Made by a program: the position numbers and the translations under genes. A stretch of 5,655 nt of DNA, from the NCBI GenBank assembly GCA_002732675.1, contig NVRR01000214.1, positions 1 to 5,655 on the forward strand, in the 5' to 3' direction. The notes below the pieces were generated by a model that was given only the letters and a program-made list of their open reading frames with translations, searched no databases and was not told the origin of the DNA. Numbering within the stretch: position 1 is the first letter of the stretch; the number at the start of each line of letters is the position of its first letter. Below are positions 1 to 5,655 of the stretch, one piece after another. The DNA is from Sneathiella sp. (GTDB lineage Bacteria; Pseudomonadota; Alphaproteobacteria; Sneathiellales; Sneathiellaceae).

Positions 1-494
1 TTCCGGTTTTCGTAGCGGGTGGTATCGGTCGCGGTGAGGCCATCAGCACCTATCTGCGGATGGGGGCGTCCGGCTGTCAGTTGGGGACGCGGTTTGTTTG
101 CACCGATGAATGTATTGCCCATCCGAATTTCAAGAAATCCTTTATCCGGGCCAACGCGCGTGATGCCGTGACGACGATTCAGGTTGATCCGCAATTTCCG
201 GTGATTCCGGTGCGGGCGCTTAATAATGAAGGCGGCAAGAAGTTTATTGAAACCCAGCATGAAGTGATCGCCAAATACAAGGCGGGGGAGATGGATTTTG
301 AAACCGCACAATTGGCGATCGAGCATTTCTGGGCGGGAGCGTTGCGCCGGGCGGTCATCGACGGAGATGTAGAATTTGGCTCGGTGATGGCAGGCCAAAG
401 CGTTGGAATGGTGAAGTCCGAGCAGCCAACGGCAGAAATTATGCAAGAACTTGTTGCGCAGGCGGCTAGTGCCTTCGCTGAAACTGGGCCCTGA
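1..494 (+). CDS. Nitronate monooxygenase / 2-nitropropane dioxygenase family flavoprotein, 3' part only
   Basis: The reading frame is open from base 3 to the TGA at 492-494, giving about 163 C-terminal residues; the start lies upstream of the window. The family consists of FMN-dependent TIM-barrel enzymes that oxidise alkyl nitronates, and it also includes FabK-type enoyl-ACP reductases and uncharacterised members. Visible family marks are the phosphate-binding strand VFVAGGIGRGEA at the window edge, then GASGCQLGTRFVCTDE, and near the C-terminus the GDVEFGSVMAGQSVGMV segment typical of the group. The residues that would separate a true nitronate monooxygenase from other members are mostly in the missing N-terminal half, so the substrate cannot be given. 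The internal ATG at base 60 is not the true start, because the FMN-binding segment precedes it in the same frame. The gene ends 21 bases before ptsP and is probably co-transcribed with it. Family assignment is firm; exact activity is not. Confidence 0.88.
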   Translation, partial: PVFVAGGIGRGEAISTYLRMGASGCQLGTRFVCTDECIAHPNFKKSFIRANARDAVTTIQVDPQFPVIPVRALNNEGGKKFIETQHEVIAKYKAGEMDFETAQLAIEHFWAGALRRAVIDGDVEFGSVMAGQSVGMVKSEQPTAEIMQELVAQAASAFAETGP

Positions 495-500
495 GCCGAA

Positions 501-506
501 AAGGAG
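501..506 (+). promoter_or_regulatory. Ribosome binding site of ptsP
   Basis: AAGGAG lies 9 bases before the ATG at 516 and just after the stop of the upstream flavoprotein gene. It is a near-perfect Shine-Dalgarno sequence at good spacing. It fixes the ptsP start and supports efficient translation from a shared transcript. Confidence 0.8.
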
Positions 507-515
507 CAATCGTAA

Positions 516-2780
516 ATGAGTGGACTGGGTGTCAGCGCACCGAGATTACTGCTCCGCAAGCTCCATCAGGTCATGGCGGGGCATGGCGACGCTGAACAAC
601 GCCTGAACGAGATTGTCCGGCTCATCGCTGGGAACATGATCGCCGAGGTCTGCTCCTGCTATCTTATGCGGGCTGGCGAAGTCCTTGAGCTTTTTGCGAC
701 TGAAGGCCTAAAAAAAGAAGCCATCCATAAGACCAAATTGCGGTTGGGGGAAGGTCTTGTCGGCGATATCGCTGCGCAGGGTCGCCCCTTGAATTTATCT
801 GACGCGCAGTCGCACCCCCAGTTTGCTTACCGTCCGGAAACCGGCGAAGAGGAATATCATTCGCTGCTCGGAACGCCGGTGCTGCGGGGCGGCCGGGTTA
901 TCGGTGTGTTGGTGGTTCAGAACCGCACCCAGCGTTCTTATACTGACGAAGAGGTCGAGGCGTTACAGACGGTGGCTATGGTCGTTGCGGAACTGGTGAG
1001 TTCCGAGCAGATGGTGGCCGCAACGGAATTTTCGGAGACCGGTGGCAACGCGACGCTACCTCATCATATTGACGGTACGGTTCTGGCGGAAGGACTGGCG
1101 TCGGGCTACGCGATGTTGCATGAGCCCCGTATTGAGGTCTTTAAAACCCTTGCCGAGGATAGGTCCGTTGAACTTGCACGCATGAATGCGGCGATTGATG
1201 GCCTTCAGGTGTCTGTGGATGTCCTGCTGACGGCGACCAACACGCTGTTCACGGACGAATCGCGGGAAATATTCGAAGCCTACAAAATGTTTGCCCATGA
1301 CAAGGGCTGGATCAAAAAGCTGCTGGATGCTGTACGAACCGGTCTGACGGCGGAAGCGGCGATCAAGCGGGTGCAGGATGATACCCGTTCTCGCATGAAG
1401 GAAGTTACCGACCCTTATCTTCGTGAGCGGCTGTCGGAGCTCGATGATCTTGCCAATCGGCTGTATCTTCATTTGGATGGTCACAGAGAATTTGACCGAC
1501 GTAATCTAGAGCGCGAAACGGTGGTTGTTGCTCGCAACATGGGTGCGGCAGAACTTCTGGACTACGATCGGCGTCAGCTGAAAGCGGTCATTCTGTCAGA
1601 AGGTACGCGCTCAAGTCATGTTGCCATTGTTGCCCGGGCGCTCGGCGTGCCGGTCGTTGGTCAGTGCTCGGGTATTGTGGATCTTGTCGAACAAGGGGAT
1701 TTCATTCTTGTTGACGGTGAGCATGGTCAGATATTCCTGCGTCCCGGTGAGGACGTACAGCAGGCGTTTTCCGGCAATGTCAAACAGCGCGCGGTGCGGC
1801 AGGCAAAATATGCAGCTCTGCGGGATAAGCCGAATATATCGAAAGACGGCATCAAGCTCAGCCTGAATATGAACGCCGGTCTGCTGATTGATGTGGATCA
1901 TTTTCATGAAACAGGCGCCGATGGAATTGGTCTGTTTCGGACCGAGCTGCAGTTCATGGTGCGCTCGCAAATGCCGAAGGTGGATGAGCAGACGGCGCTT
2001 TATTCGAAAATTCTGGATAACCTGAATGGTGCCCCGGTGGTATTTCGCACCCTTGATGTGGGGGGCGACAAAGCGTTGCCCTACATGAAAACCAAGCCGG
2101 AAGAAAACCCGGCAATGGGCTGGCGGGCGATCCGGATTGGTCTTGACCGACCGGCATTGCTACGCAGTCAGCTCCGGGCTTTGGTGCGCGCGGCCGCCGG
2201 CCGGGATTTATCTTTGATGTTTCCAATGATCGCTGAAGTTTCTGAATTTATTGAGGCCAAGGCAATCCTGAACAAGGAAATTGAGCGCGCGGCAGAAAAA
2301 GCAGGCGGGGCACCCCGAACAGTCAAGGTCGGGACCATGCTCGAAGTCCCGTCGATTATCTGGCAACTCGAACATCTCCTAAAAGAGGTCGATTTCGTCT
2401 CAGTCGGATCAAACGATCTAATGCAGTTCTTTTTCGCCGTCGATCGTGGCAACCCGAAGATCAATGATCGCTACGATACATTAAGCCCGAGTTTGCTGAA
2501 GCTCCTGCGGAAAATCGTTGTCGATTGTGAAGCGGCAAAGGTTCCGGTCTCCGTTTGCGGCGATATGGCGGGACGGCCTTTGGAGGCAATGGCGCTGCTG
2601 GGACTCGGCTACCGGAATTTTTCCATGTCCGCGGAAACATTGGGCCGGGTGAAGGAAATGGCGTTGAGTGTTGACATCGAAAAACTTCAGGATTTTGTCT
2701 GTGGTTTCTGCGATTCTCGCGACCATTCCGTGCGCGAGCAGCTCCGCTCGTTTGCGCAGGATCATGGTATTGTCGTATAA
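516..2780 (+). CDS. ptsP: PtsP, phosphoenolpyruvate-protein phosphotransferase (Enzyme I of the nitrogen PTS)
   Basis: This cytoplasmic enzyme takes phosphate from phosphoenolpyruvate onto a histidine and passes it to NPr, which feeds EIIA-Ntr; the chain regulates nitrogen, potassium and carbon responses rather than sugar import. The 754 residues are full length for the EI-Ntr type. Seen in order: a GAF domain at about 25-165, a helical NPr-binding region at about 185-315, the swivelling phosphohistidine domain at about 325-405, and the PEP-binding TIM barrel at about 425-720. The phospho-acceptor is H368 in SSHVAIVAR. PEP-pocket residues are R475 (GLFRTE), R511 (FRTLDVGGDK) and R644 (AVDRGN); the magnesium ligands are E610 (GTMLEVPS) and D634 (GSNDLMQ); the acid/base cysteine is C681 (VCGDMAG). 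Their spacing equals that of E. coli Enzyme I (H189, R296, R332, E431, D455, R465, C502, from memory), so the enzyme should be active. GAF domains of characterised EI-Ntr proteins respond to glutamine, which is likely but unproven here. Sugar-type Enzyme I lacks the GAF domain, which rules out ptsI. Confidence 0.97.
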   Translation: MSGLGVSAPRLLLRKLHQVMAGHGDAEQRLNEIVRLIAGNMIAEVCSCYLMRAGEVLELFATEGLKKEAIHKTKLRLGEGLVGDIAAQGRPLNLSDAQSHPQFAYRPETGEEEYHSLLGTPVLRGGRVIGVLVVQNRTQRSYTDEEVEALQTVAMVVAELVSSEQMVAATEFSETGGNATLPHHIDGTVLAEGLASGYAMLHEPRIEVFKTLAEDRSVELARMNAAIDGLQVSVDVLLTATNTLFTDESREIFEAYKMFAHDKGWIKKLLDAVRTGLTAEAAIKRVQDDTRSRMKEVTDPYLRERLSELDDLANRLYLHLDGHREFDRRNLERETVVVARNMGAAELLDYDRRQLKAVILSEGTRSSHVAIVARALGVPVVGQCSGIVDLVEQGDFILVDGEHGQIFLRPGEDVQQAFSGNVKQRAVRQAKYAALRDKPNISKDGIKLSLNMNAGLLIDVDHFHETGADGIGLFRTELQFMVRSQMPKVDEQTALYSKILDNLNGAPVVFRTLDVGGDKALPYMKTKPEENPAMGWRAIRIGLDRPALLRSQLRALVRAAAGRDLSLMFPMIAEVSEFIEAKAILNKEIERAAEKAGGAPRTVKVGTMLEVPSIIWQLEHLLKEVDFVSVGSNDLMQFFFAVDRGNPKINDRYDTLSPSLLKLLRKIVVDCEAAKVPVSVCGDMAGRPLEAMALLGLGYRNFSMSAETLGRVKEMALSVDIEKLQDFVCGFCDSRDHSVREQLRSFAQDHGIVV

Positions 2781-2784
2781 GACA

Positions 2785-2812
2785 TTGATTGTTAATAAAT
2801 TTGCCCGATACT
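2785..2812 (+). promoter_or_regulatory. Possible sigma-70-type promoter for the rodZ-like gene
   Basis: In the 73-base gap after ptsP, TTGATT (2785-2790) and GATACT (2807-2812) are separated by 16 bases. Each matches four of six consensus positions. The gap is A+T-rich compared with its surroundings. No strong stem followed by a T-run is seen after ptsP, so readthrough from ptsP is equally possible. This is a pattern match only. Confidence 0.28.
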
Positions 2813-2853
2813 TACTGCTTGATGATTTGAAATGACAGGCATGACAGTCAGCC

Positions 2854-4125
2854 ATGGTGAAAAATACGAAAAAATCTAAGGCAACGGGAGAACACTCCCT
2901 GTTCAGTCGCAAGGCATCCTTGGGCGGTGATCTGTCTGATCTTGACGCCACCAGCGAAGACGTTATGACCGTTGGTGATCGTTTGCGCATGACGCGGGAG
3001 GAGCGCGGATTATCTCTTCATCAGGTGGCTGAAAGCTTGCGCCTTCGGGCCTTGCAGATACAGGCGCTGGAAGATGGCAATTTTGATCTGTTACCGGGGC
3101 AGACATTTGTGACCGGATTTTTGCGGTCCTATGCCAATTTACTGAACCTTGACGCTGTCTCCATTGTTGATTTGTATAAACAAGAACATGCTGGCGGTAT
3201 CACGACACCGTCGCTGGCTTTTCCCGAGCCAAATTCAGCGGGACGGATGCCAGGCGTTGGGGTGATGATGGGCACTATGGTCCTTGCTCTGGCTCTCGTC
3301 GCCGGTTGGCTTCTGTATCAGGAAAGCGATAGCGTTGAATTTGAACGGGTGGCTGAACTTCCCGATAGCCTGACCGAAAAGGTTGAGGTGGCGTTGGCTG
3401 CAGAAAAAGCCAAGGCAGAGCTTGTGGCGCGCGCAGCTGCGACGGTGACACCCACAGCGGCAATAGCCGAAATAGCCGAAGATGAAAAACCTCTCGTTGC
3501 CGGGAGCGTCGAAACGACGTTCCAAGTGGCCAAAAAAGACGAATTGAACACGGAGCAAGTTTCAACCGAACCTAAAGCCGATCTTGTCGTTGCAGACGTA
3601 ACACCGACGCCGGAAAAAGAACTGGCCTCCCCGATGGTTGCCTCCGAAGTCCCGGTCGTGTTGACAGAAATCCCAAAGGTGGCGCCCATTACGGTGGCGG
3701 CGGTTCCCGAAGTCGTGACCGTAGAAACGGTGCCGTCAAAACCCGCGGCGCTACTGACGCTTTATCCGCAAGCGGTTTTGGAGAAAGCGGTGATAATTCC
3801 TGATGAAGAGCCTGAAAGCCCGTTACCGCGAACGTTTGGCGTCGAAAATACCAATGCCCGCGTCGTTCTTCGGGCGAATGCCGAAACCTGGATTGAAGTA
3901 AAAATTTCGGATCATAAACCTCTCATTTCACGGGTTTTAAAACCAGGTGATGTGTTTATGGCACCAGATAATCCGGAGGCGACCCTGACAACCGGGAATG
4001 CGGGCGGCCTGGAAATTCGGGTGGATGGCAAACGGATTACCAGTCTTGGCGGTACCGGGACTATTATCCGGGATATCCCGTTGGCGGCCAGCAGCTTGCT
4101 TGACGGCAGCACGATACTTCAATAG
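2854..4125 (+). CDS. rodZ: RodZ-like cytoskeletal / cell-shape protein (HTH domain, one membrane helix, DUF4115-type C-terminus)
   Basis: RodZ-family proteins are bitopic inner-membrane proteins. Their cytoplasmic HTH domain binds MreB and couples it to the elongation machinery, so rod shape is maintained. In this 423-residue protein, residues 1-37 are a polar, basic-starting extension (KNTKKSK). A Cro/C1-like HTH domain follows at about 40-110 (VGDRLRMTREERGLSLHQVA, then LPGQTFVTGFLRSYANLL). A single hydrophobic helix lies at about 135-155 (GVMMGTMVLALALVAGWLLY). Residues from about 156 to 325 form a low-complexity Ala/Val/Glu/Pro/Thr linker, presumably periplasmic. A beta-rich DUF4115-like domain at about 330-415 contains AETWIEVKISD, the LKPGD turn and GGLEIRVDGK. 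ATG 2854 is the first start after an in-frame TGA at 2842; its ribosome binding site is poor. ATG 2965 (residue 38), directly before the HTH, is an alternative. Its place before ispG and hisS is the usual one for rodZ in many proteobacteria. No mreB is in the window, so the shape role rests on family and context. Confidence 0.87.
   Translation: MVKNTKKSKATGEHSLFSRKASLGGDLSDLDATSEDVMTVGDRLRMTREERGLSLHQVAESLRLRALQIQALEDGNFDLLPGQTFVTGFLRSYANLLNLDAVSIVDLYKQEHAGGITTPSLAFPEPNSAGRMPGVGVMMGTMVLALALVAGWLLYQESDSVEFERVAELPDSLTEKVEVALAAEKAKAELVARAAATVTPTAAIAEIAEDEKPLVAGSVETTFQVAKKDELNTEQVSTEPKADLVVADVTPTPEKELASPMVASEVPVVLTEIPKVAPITVAAVPEVVTVETVPSKPAALLTLYPQAVLEKAVIIPDEEPESPLPRTFGVENTNARVVLRANAETWIEVKISDHKPLISRVLKPGDVFMAPDNPEATLTTGNAGGLEIRVDGKRITSLGGTGTIIRDIPLAASSLLDGSTILQ
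3462..3480 (+). repeat. Tandem 9-base duplication inside the RodZ linker
   Basis: AATAGCCGA occurs twice head to tail (3462-3470 and 3471-3479), plus one further matching base. It is in frame and encodes the IAEIAE repeat of the low-complexity linker. It looks like a slippage product in a region under little sequence constraint. Confidence 0.7.
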
Positions 4126-4192
4126 CAAAAATCAGCTTCAGCCGACCCAATGCGATCTATTACTTGTAATTTTTGTCGTTAGCGGCCATTTT

Positions 4193-4223
4193 ACGCGGAA
4201 GTTGAGGACGCTTGTTACCGCGT
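4193..4223 (+). repeat. Inverted repeat in the rodZ-ispG gap
   Basis: ACGCGG (4193-4198) and CCGCGT (4218-4223) are perfect reverse complements. The stem could be lengthened by AAG/CTT (4199-4201 with 4211-4213) if GTTA (4214-4217) bulges out. No T-run follows, so it is not a standard intrinsic terminator. It ends 24 bases before the ispG ATG and could be an mRNA leader hairpin or a protein-binding site. It may also be chance. Confidence 0.4.
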
Positions 4224-4247
4224 CGCCTGAAATGAAGTTGCAGTCCC

Positions 4248-5381
4248 ATGAGCATCAGACCTTATCGCGATATCATCCGCCGCAAATCTCGCCAGATTTA
4301 TGTGGGCGACGTCCCTGTTGGCGGGGACGCCCCGATCTCGGTTCAGTCAATGACCAATACCCTGACGTCGGATGCCAAGGCGACCATCAAACAGATACAG
4401 GCATTGGAAGAAGCGGGAGCAGATATTGTCCGGGTTTCCTGCCCCGACGAAGAAAGCACGAGGGCGCTTAAAGAAATTGTTCGTGAAACCCGCGTGCCTA
4501 TCATTGCCGATATCCATTTTCACTATAAGCGTGGCATAGAAGCGGCCGAAGCGGGCGCCGCCTGCTTACGCATAAACCCCGGCAATATTGGCTCCGCCGA
4601 TCGGGTGCGTGATGTGGTGAAGGCGGCGGTTGATTATAACTGCTCCATGCGTATTGGCGTGAACGCCGGTAGCCTCGAGCGGGAATTACTTGAGAAATAC
4701 GGTGAACCCTGCCCCGAAGCCATGGTGGAATCAGCGCTCAATCACGCCCGAATTCTGGAGGATAACGATTTCTTCAATTTCAAGATCAGTGTTAAGGCGT
4801 CAGATGTGTTTCTCTCGGTCGCCGCGTATCAAGGCCTTGCCGATGCTTGCGATTATCCGCTGCATTTGGGGATCACTGAGGCGGGGGGGCTGTTTTCAGG
4901 GACGGTAAAATCCTCCATCGGCCTTGGTATGATGCTCTGGTCGGGTATTGGCGATACTATTCGGGTATCCCTGTCGGCGGATCCGGTCGAAGAAGTCAAG
5001 GCTGGCTATGAGATCCTAAAAAGCCTCGGGCTCCGACGTCGCGGCGTCACAATTATATCCTGCCCGTCCTGCGCGCGGCAGGCTTTTCCGGTGATTAAGA
5101 CTGTGGAAGCGCTGGAAGAGCGGCTCGCTCATATCCAGACACCGCTGACCCTGTCCATCATTGGATGTGTGGTCAATGGCCCCGGCGAAGCGCGTGAGAC
5201 TGATATCGGCCTCACCGGTGGCGGCAAGGGTAATCATATGGTTTACTTAAGCGGCATGACCGATCACAAGATCAATACTGACGGCATGGTCGATCATATT
5301 GTCGATCTGGTTGAAGCCAAGGCGGCGGAGCTGGAAGCGGCAAATGCCGTCGATGATCAAGCTTTGATCAGAAAAGCTTAG
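4248..5381 (+). CDS. ispG: IspG (GcpE), 4-hydroxy-3-methylbut-2-en-1-yl diphosphate synthase
   Basis: This cytoplasmic iron-sulphur enzyme performs the penultimate step of the methylerythritol phosphate pathway: reductive ring opening of methylerythritol 2,4-cyclodiphosphate to HMBPP, using flavodoxin or ferredoxin electrons. The 377 residues match the two-domain bacterial form. An N-terminal TIM barrel spans about 10-245 ([54 protein letters not shown]). A C-terminal [4Fe-4S] domain follows at about 260-360. The cluster ligands are C272 and C275 (SCPSCARQ), C307 and E314 ([10 protein letters not shown]), with the same spacing as E. coli C270, C273, C305 and E312 (from memory). ATG 4248 is the first start after an in-frame TGA at 4233, and its opening [15 protein letters not shown] is typical of alphaproteobacterial IspG. 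The Shine-Dalgarno is weak: GAAG at 4234-4237, 10 bases from the ATG. All catalytic features are intact. The organism therefore probably makes isoprenoids by this route; ispH and other pathway genes are not in view. Confidence 0.98.
   Translation: MSIRPYRDIIRRKSRQIYVGDVPVGGDAPISVQSMTNTLTSDAKATIKQIQALEEAGADIVRVSCPDEESTRALKEIVRETRVPIIADIHFHYKRGIEAAEAGAACLRINPGNIGSADRVRDVVKAAVDYNCSMRIGVNAGSLERELLEKYGEPCPEAMVESALNHARILEDNDFFNFKISVKASDVFLSVAAYQGLADACDYPLHLGITEAGGLFSGTVKSSIGLGMMLWSGIGDTIRVSLSADPVEEVKAGYEILKSLGLRRRGVTIISCPSCARQAFPVIKTVEALEERLAHIQTPLTLSIIGCVVNGPGEARETDIGLTGGGKGNHMVYLSGMTDHKINTDGMVDHIVDLVEAKAAELEAANAVDDQALIRKA
5354..5370 (+). repeat. Perfect 7-3-7 inverted repeat at the 3' end of ispG
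   Basis: TGATCAA (5354-5360) and TTGATCA (5364-5370) are exact reverse complements around GCT, inside the last codons of ispG. The next bases are A-rich rather than T-rich, so it is not a classical terminator for the plus strand. It could form a short mRNA hairpin protecting the ispG 3' end, or be an operator-like site ahead of hisS. Confidence 0.5.
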
Positions 5382-5395
5382 ACCCCTTAATTTCC

Positions 5396-5401
5396 TATAA
5401 T
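5396..5401 (+). promoter_or_regulatory. Consensus -10 box (TATAAT) before hisS
   Basis: An exact TATAAT lies in the 41-base ispG-hisS gap, 21 bases before the hisS start codon. No -35 element is seen 16-18 bases upstream and there is no extended TGn, so promoter activity is uncertain. A transcript starting about 7 bases downstream would still include the hisS ribosome binding site. Confidence 0.3.
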
Positions 5402-5411
5402 TCTAGAAGAC

Positions 5412-5415
5412 GGAG
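5412..5415 (+). promoter_or_regulatory. Ribosome binding site of hisS
   Basis: GGAG, within the purine-rich run GGAGAGAAG, sits 7 bases before the GTG at 5423. It selects this GTG as the hisS start. Confidence 0.7.
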
Positions 5416-5422
5416 AGAAGAC

Positions 5423-5655
5423 GTGTCATCCCCACAGCCAGTTCGCGGCACCCATGATTTATTGCCCGAAGATTTTGCCCGCCACGCCTATGTGCGGGAT
5501 ATGTCGCGGGATATCGCGGCACGTTTTGGCTATGCGGAGATGGCGACACCCATCTTCGAGTTTACCGAAATTTTCGCCCGCACCATGGGGGAGACGTCGG
5601 ATGTTGTCTCCAAGGAAATGTATTCTTTTGAAAGCCGTGGCGGCGAGAGCCTGAC
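5423..5655 (+). CDS. hisS: HisS, histidyl-tRNA synthetase, N-terminal part (runs off the window)
   Basis: This class II aminoacyl-tRNA synthetase attaches histidine to tRNA-His in the cytoplasm. The frame starts at GTG 5423 and is open for 77 codons to the window edge. The product begins (M)SSPQPVRGTHDLLPED, the family's characteristic N-terminus, in which RGTHDLLP is nearly invariant. Class II motif 1 follows (FGYAEMATPIFEFTEIF), then GETSDVVSKEMYSFE, matching the family pattern GE-TD-V-KEMY-F. The Leu-Arg-Pro-Glu stretch and the histidine-binding motifs would lie beyond the window. No in-frame ATG upstream fits, the ribosome binding site is well placed, and the conserved N-terminus begins only a few residues in, so GTG is the likely start. 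It follows ispG by 41 bases on the same strand, a common ispG-hisS arrangement. Confidence 0.95.
   Translation, partial: MSSPQPVRGTHDLLPEDFARHAYVRDMSRDIAARFGYAEMATPIFEFTEIFARTMGETSDVVSKEMYSFESRGGESL

Noticed and set aside
2481..2990. Minus-strand ORF of 169 codons across the ptsP-rodZ junction
   Set aside because: It is antisense to two conserved genes, shows no family motif, and its openness is explained by the codon bias of the plus-strand genes.
3235..3689. Three overlapping minus-strand ORFs opposite the RodZ linker
   Set aside because: Several frames are open at once because the linker is low complexity; the translations are repetitive Ser/Thr/Ala- or Arg-rich with no domain.
4159..4174. 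Intrinsic terminator after the rodZ-like gene (ATTAC-TT-GTAAT then TTTTT)
   Set aside because: The stem is only 4-5 A+T-rich pairs, too weak for a normal terminator, so it is mentioned only as part of the ispG leader.
3998..4471. Plus-strand ORF of 157 codons bridging the rodZ-ispG gap
   Set aside because: It overlaps the ends of two clearly identified genes in another frame, has no recognisable domain, and its composition follows the frames of the genes it overlaps.
5387..5401. CtrA-like site (TTAA-N7-TTAA) before hisS
   Set aside because: Only the first half-site matches; the second reads TAAT at the required spacing.
5454..5654. Plus-strand ORF starting at ATG 5454
   Set aside because: It is out of frame with hisS, whose conserved N-terminus is encoded over the same bases from GTG 5423.
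1..5655. A hidden mobile element, CRISPR array, toxin-antitoxin pair or defence system
   Set aside because: All substantial space is taken by five conserved chromosomal genes with short gaps. No transposase, integrase, tRNA, repeat array or paired small ORFs were seen.

Overview
The window is a dense stretch of ordinary chromosomal genes, all on the plus strand. It reads as an alphaproteobacterium. The base composition is a little above 50% G+C by eye. The N-terminus of PtsP, the start and iron-sulphur motifs of IspG, and the order ptsP - rodZ-like gene - ispG - hisS all resemble loci of Rhodospirillales-type and related Alphaproteobacteria. No genus can be assigned from the sequence alone, and nothing suggests a mobile element, phage, CRISPR array or recent transfer.

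Layout: (1) bases 1-494 hold the 3' part of a nitronate monooxygenase / 2-nitropropane dioxygenase-family flavoprotein gene whose 5' end lies outside the window. (2) Twenty-one bases later, behind a strong ribosome binding site, ptsP (516-2780) encodes the 754-residue Enzyme I of the nitrogen phosphotransferase system, with a GAF sensor domain and an intact catalytic set. (3) After a 73-base gap with a possible promoter comes a RodZ-like gene (2854-4125). It encodes a cytoplasmic helix-turn-helix domain, one membrane helix, a long Ala/Val/Glu/Pro-rich linker and a C-terminal DUF4115-type domain. (4) A 122-base gap containing an inverted repeat leads to ispG (4248-5381), the [4Fe-4S] enzyme of the methylerythritol phosphate isoprenoid pathway. 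(5) After 41 bases, hisS (histidyl-tRNA synthetase) starts at a GTG at 5423 and runs off the end of the window.

The genes do not form one pathway. They join a flavin oxidoreductase, nitrogen/carbon status signalling (PtsP), cell-shape control (RodZ), isoprenoid precursor synthesis (IspG) and translation (HisS). IspG and RodZ may be loosely linked through the envelope, because undecaprenyl phosphate, the lipid carrier for peptidoglycan, derives from the IspG pathway. The shared strand and short gaps allow co-transcription, although the two larger gaps leave room for internal promoters.

I found no convincing undescribed system. The points most worth a second look are small: the flavoprotein gene next to ptsP, inverted repeats before ispG and at its 3' end, and the GTG start of hisS.
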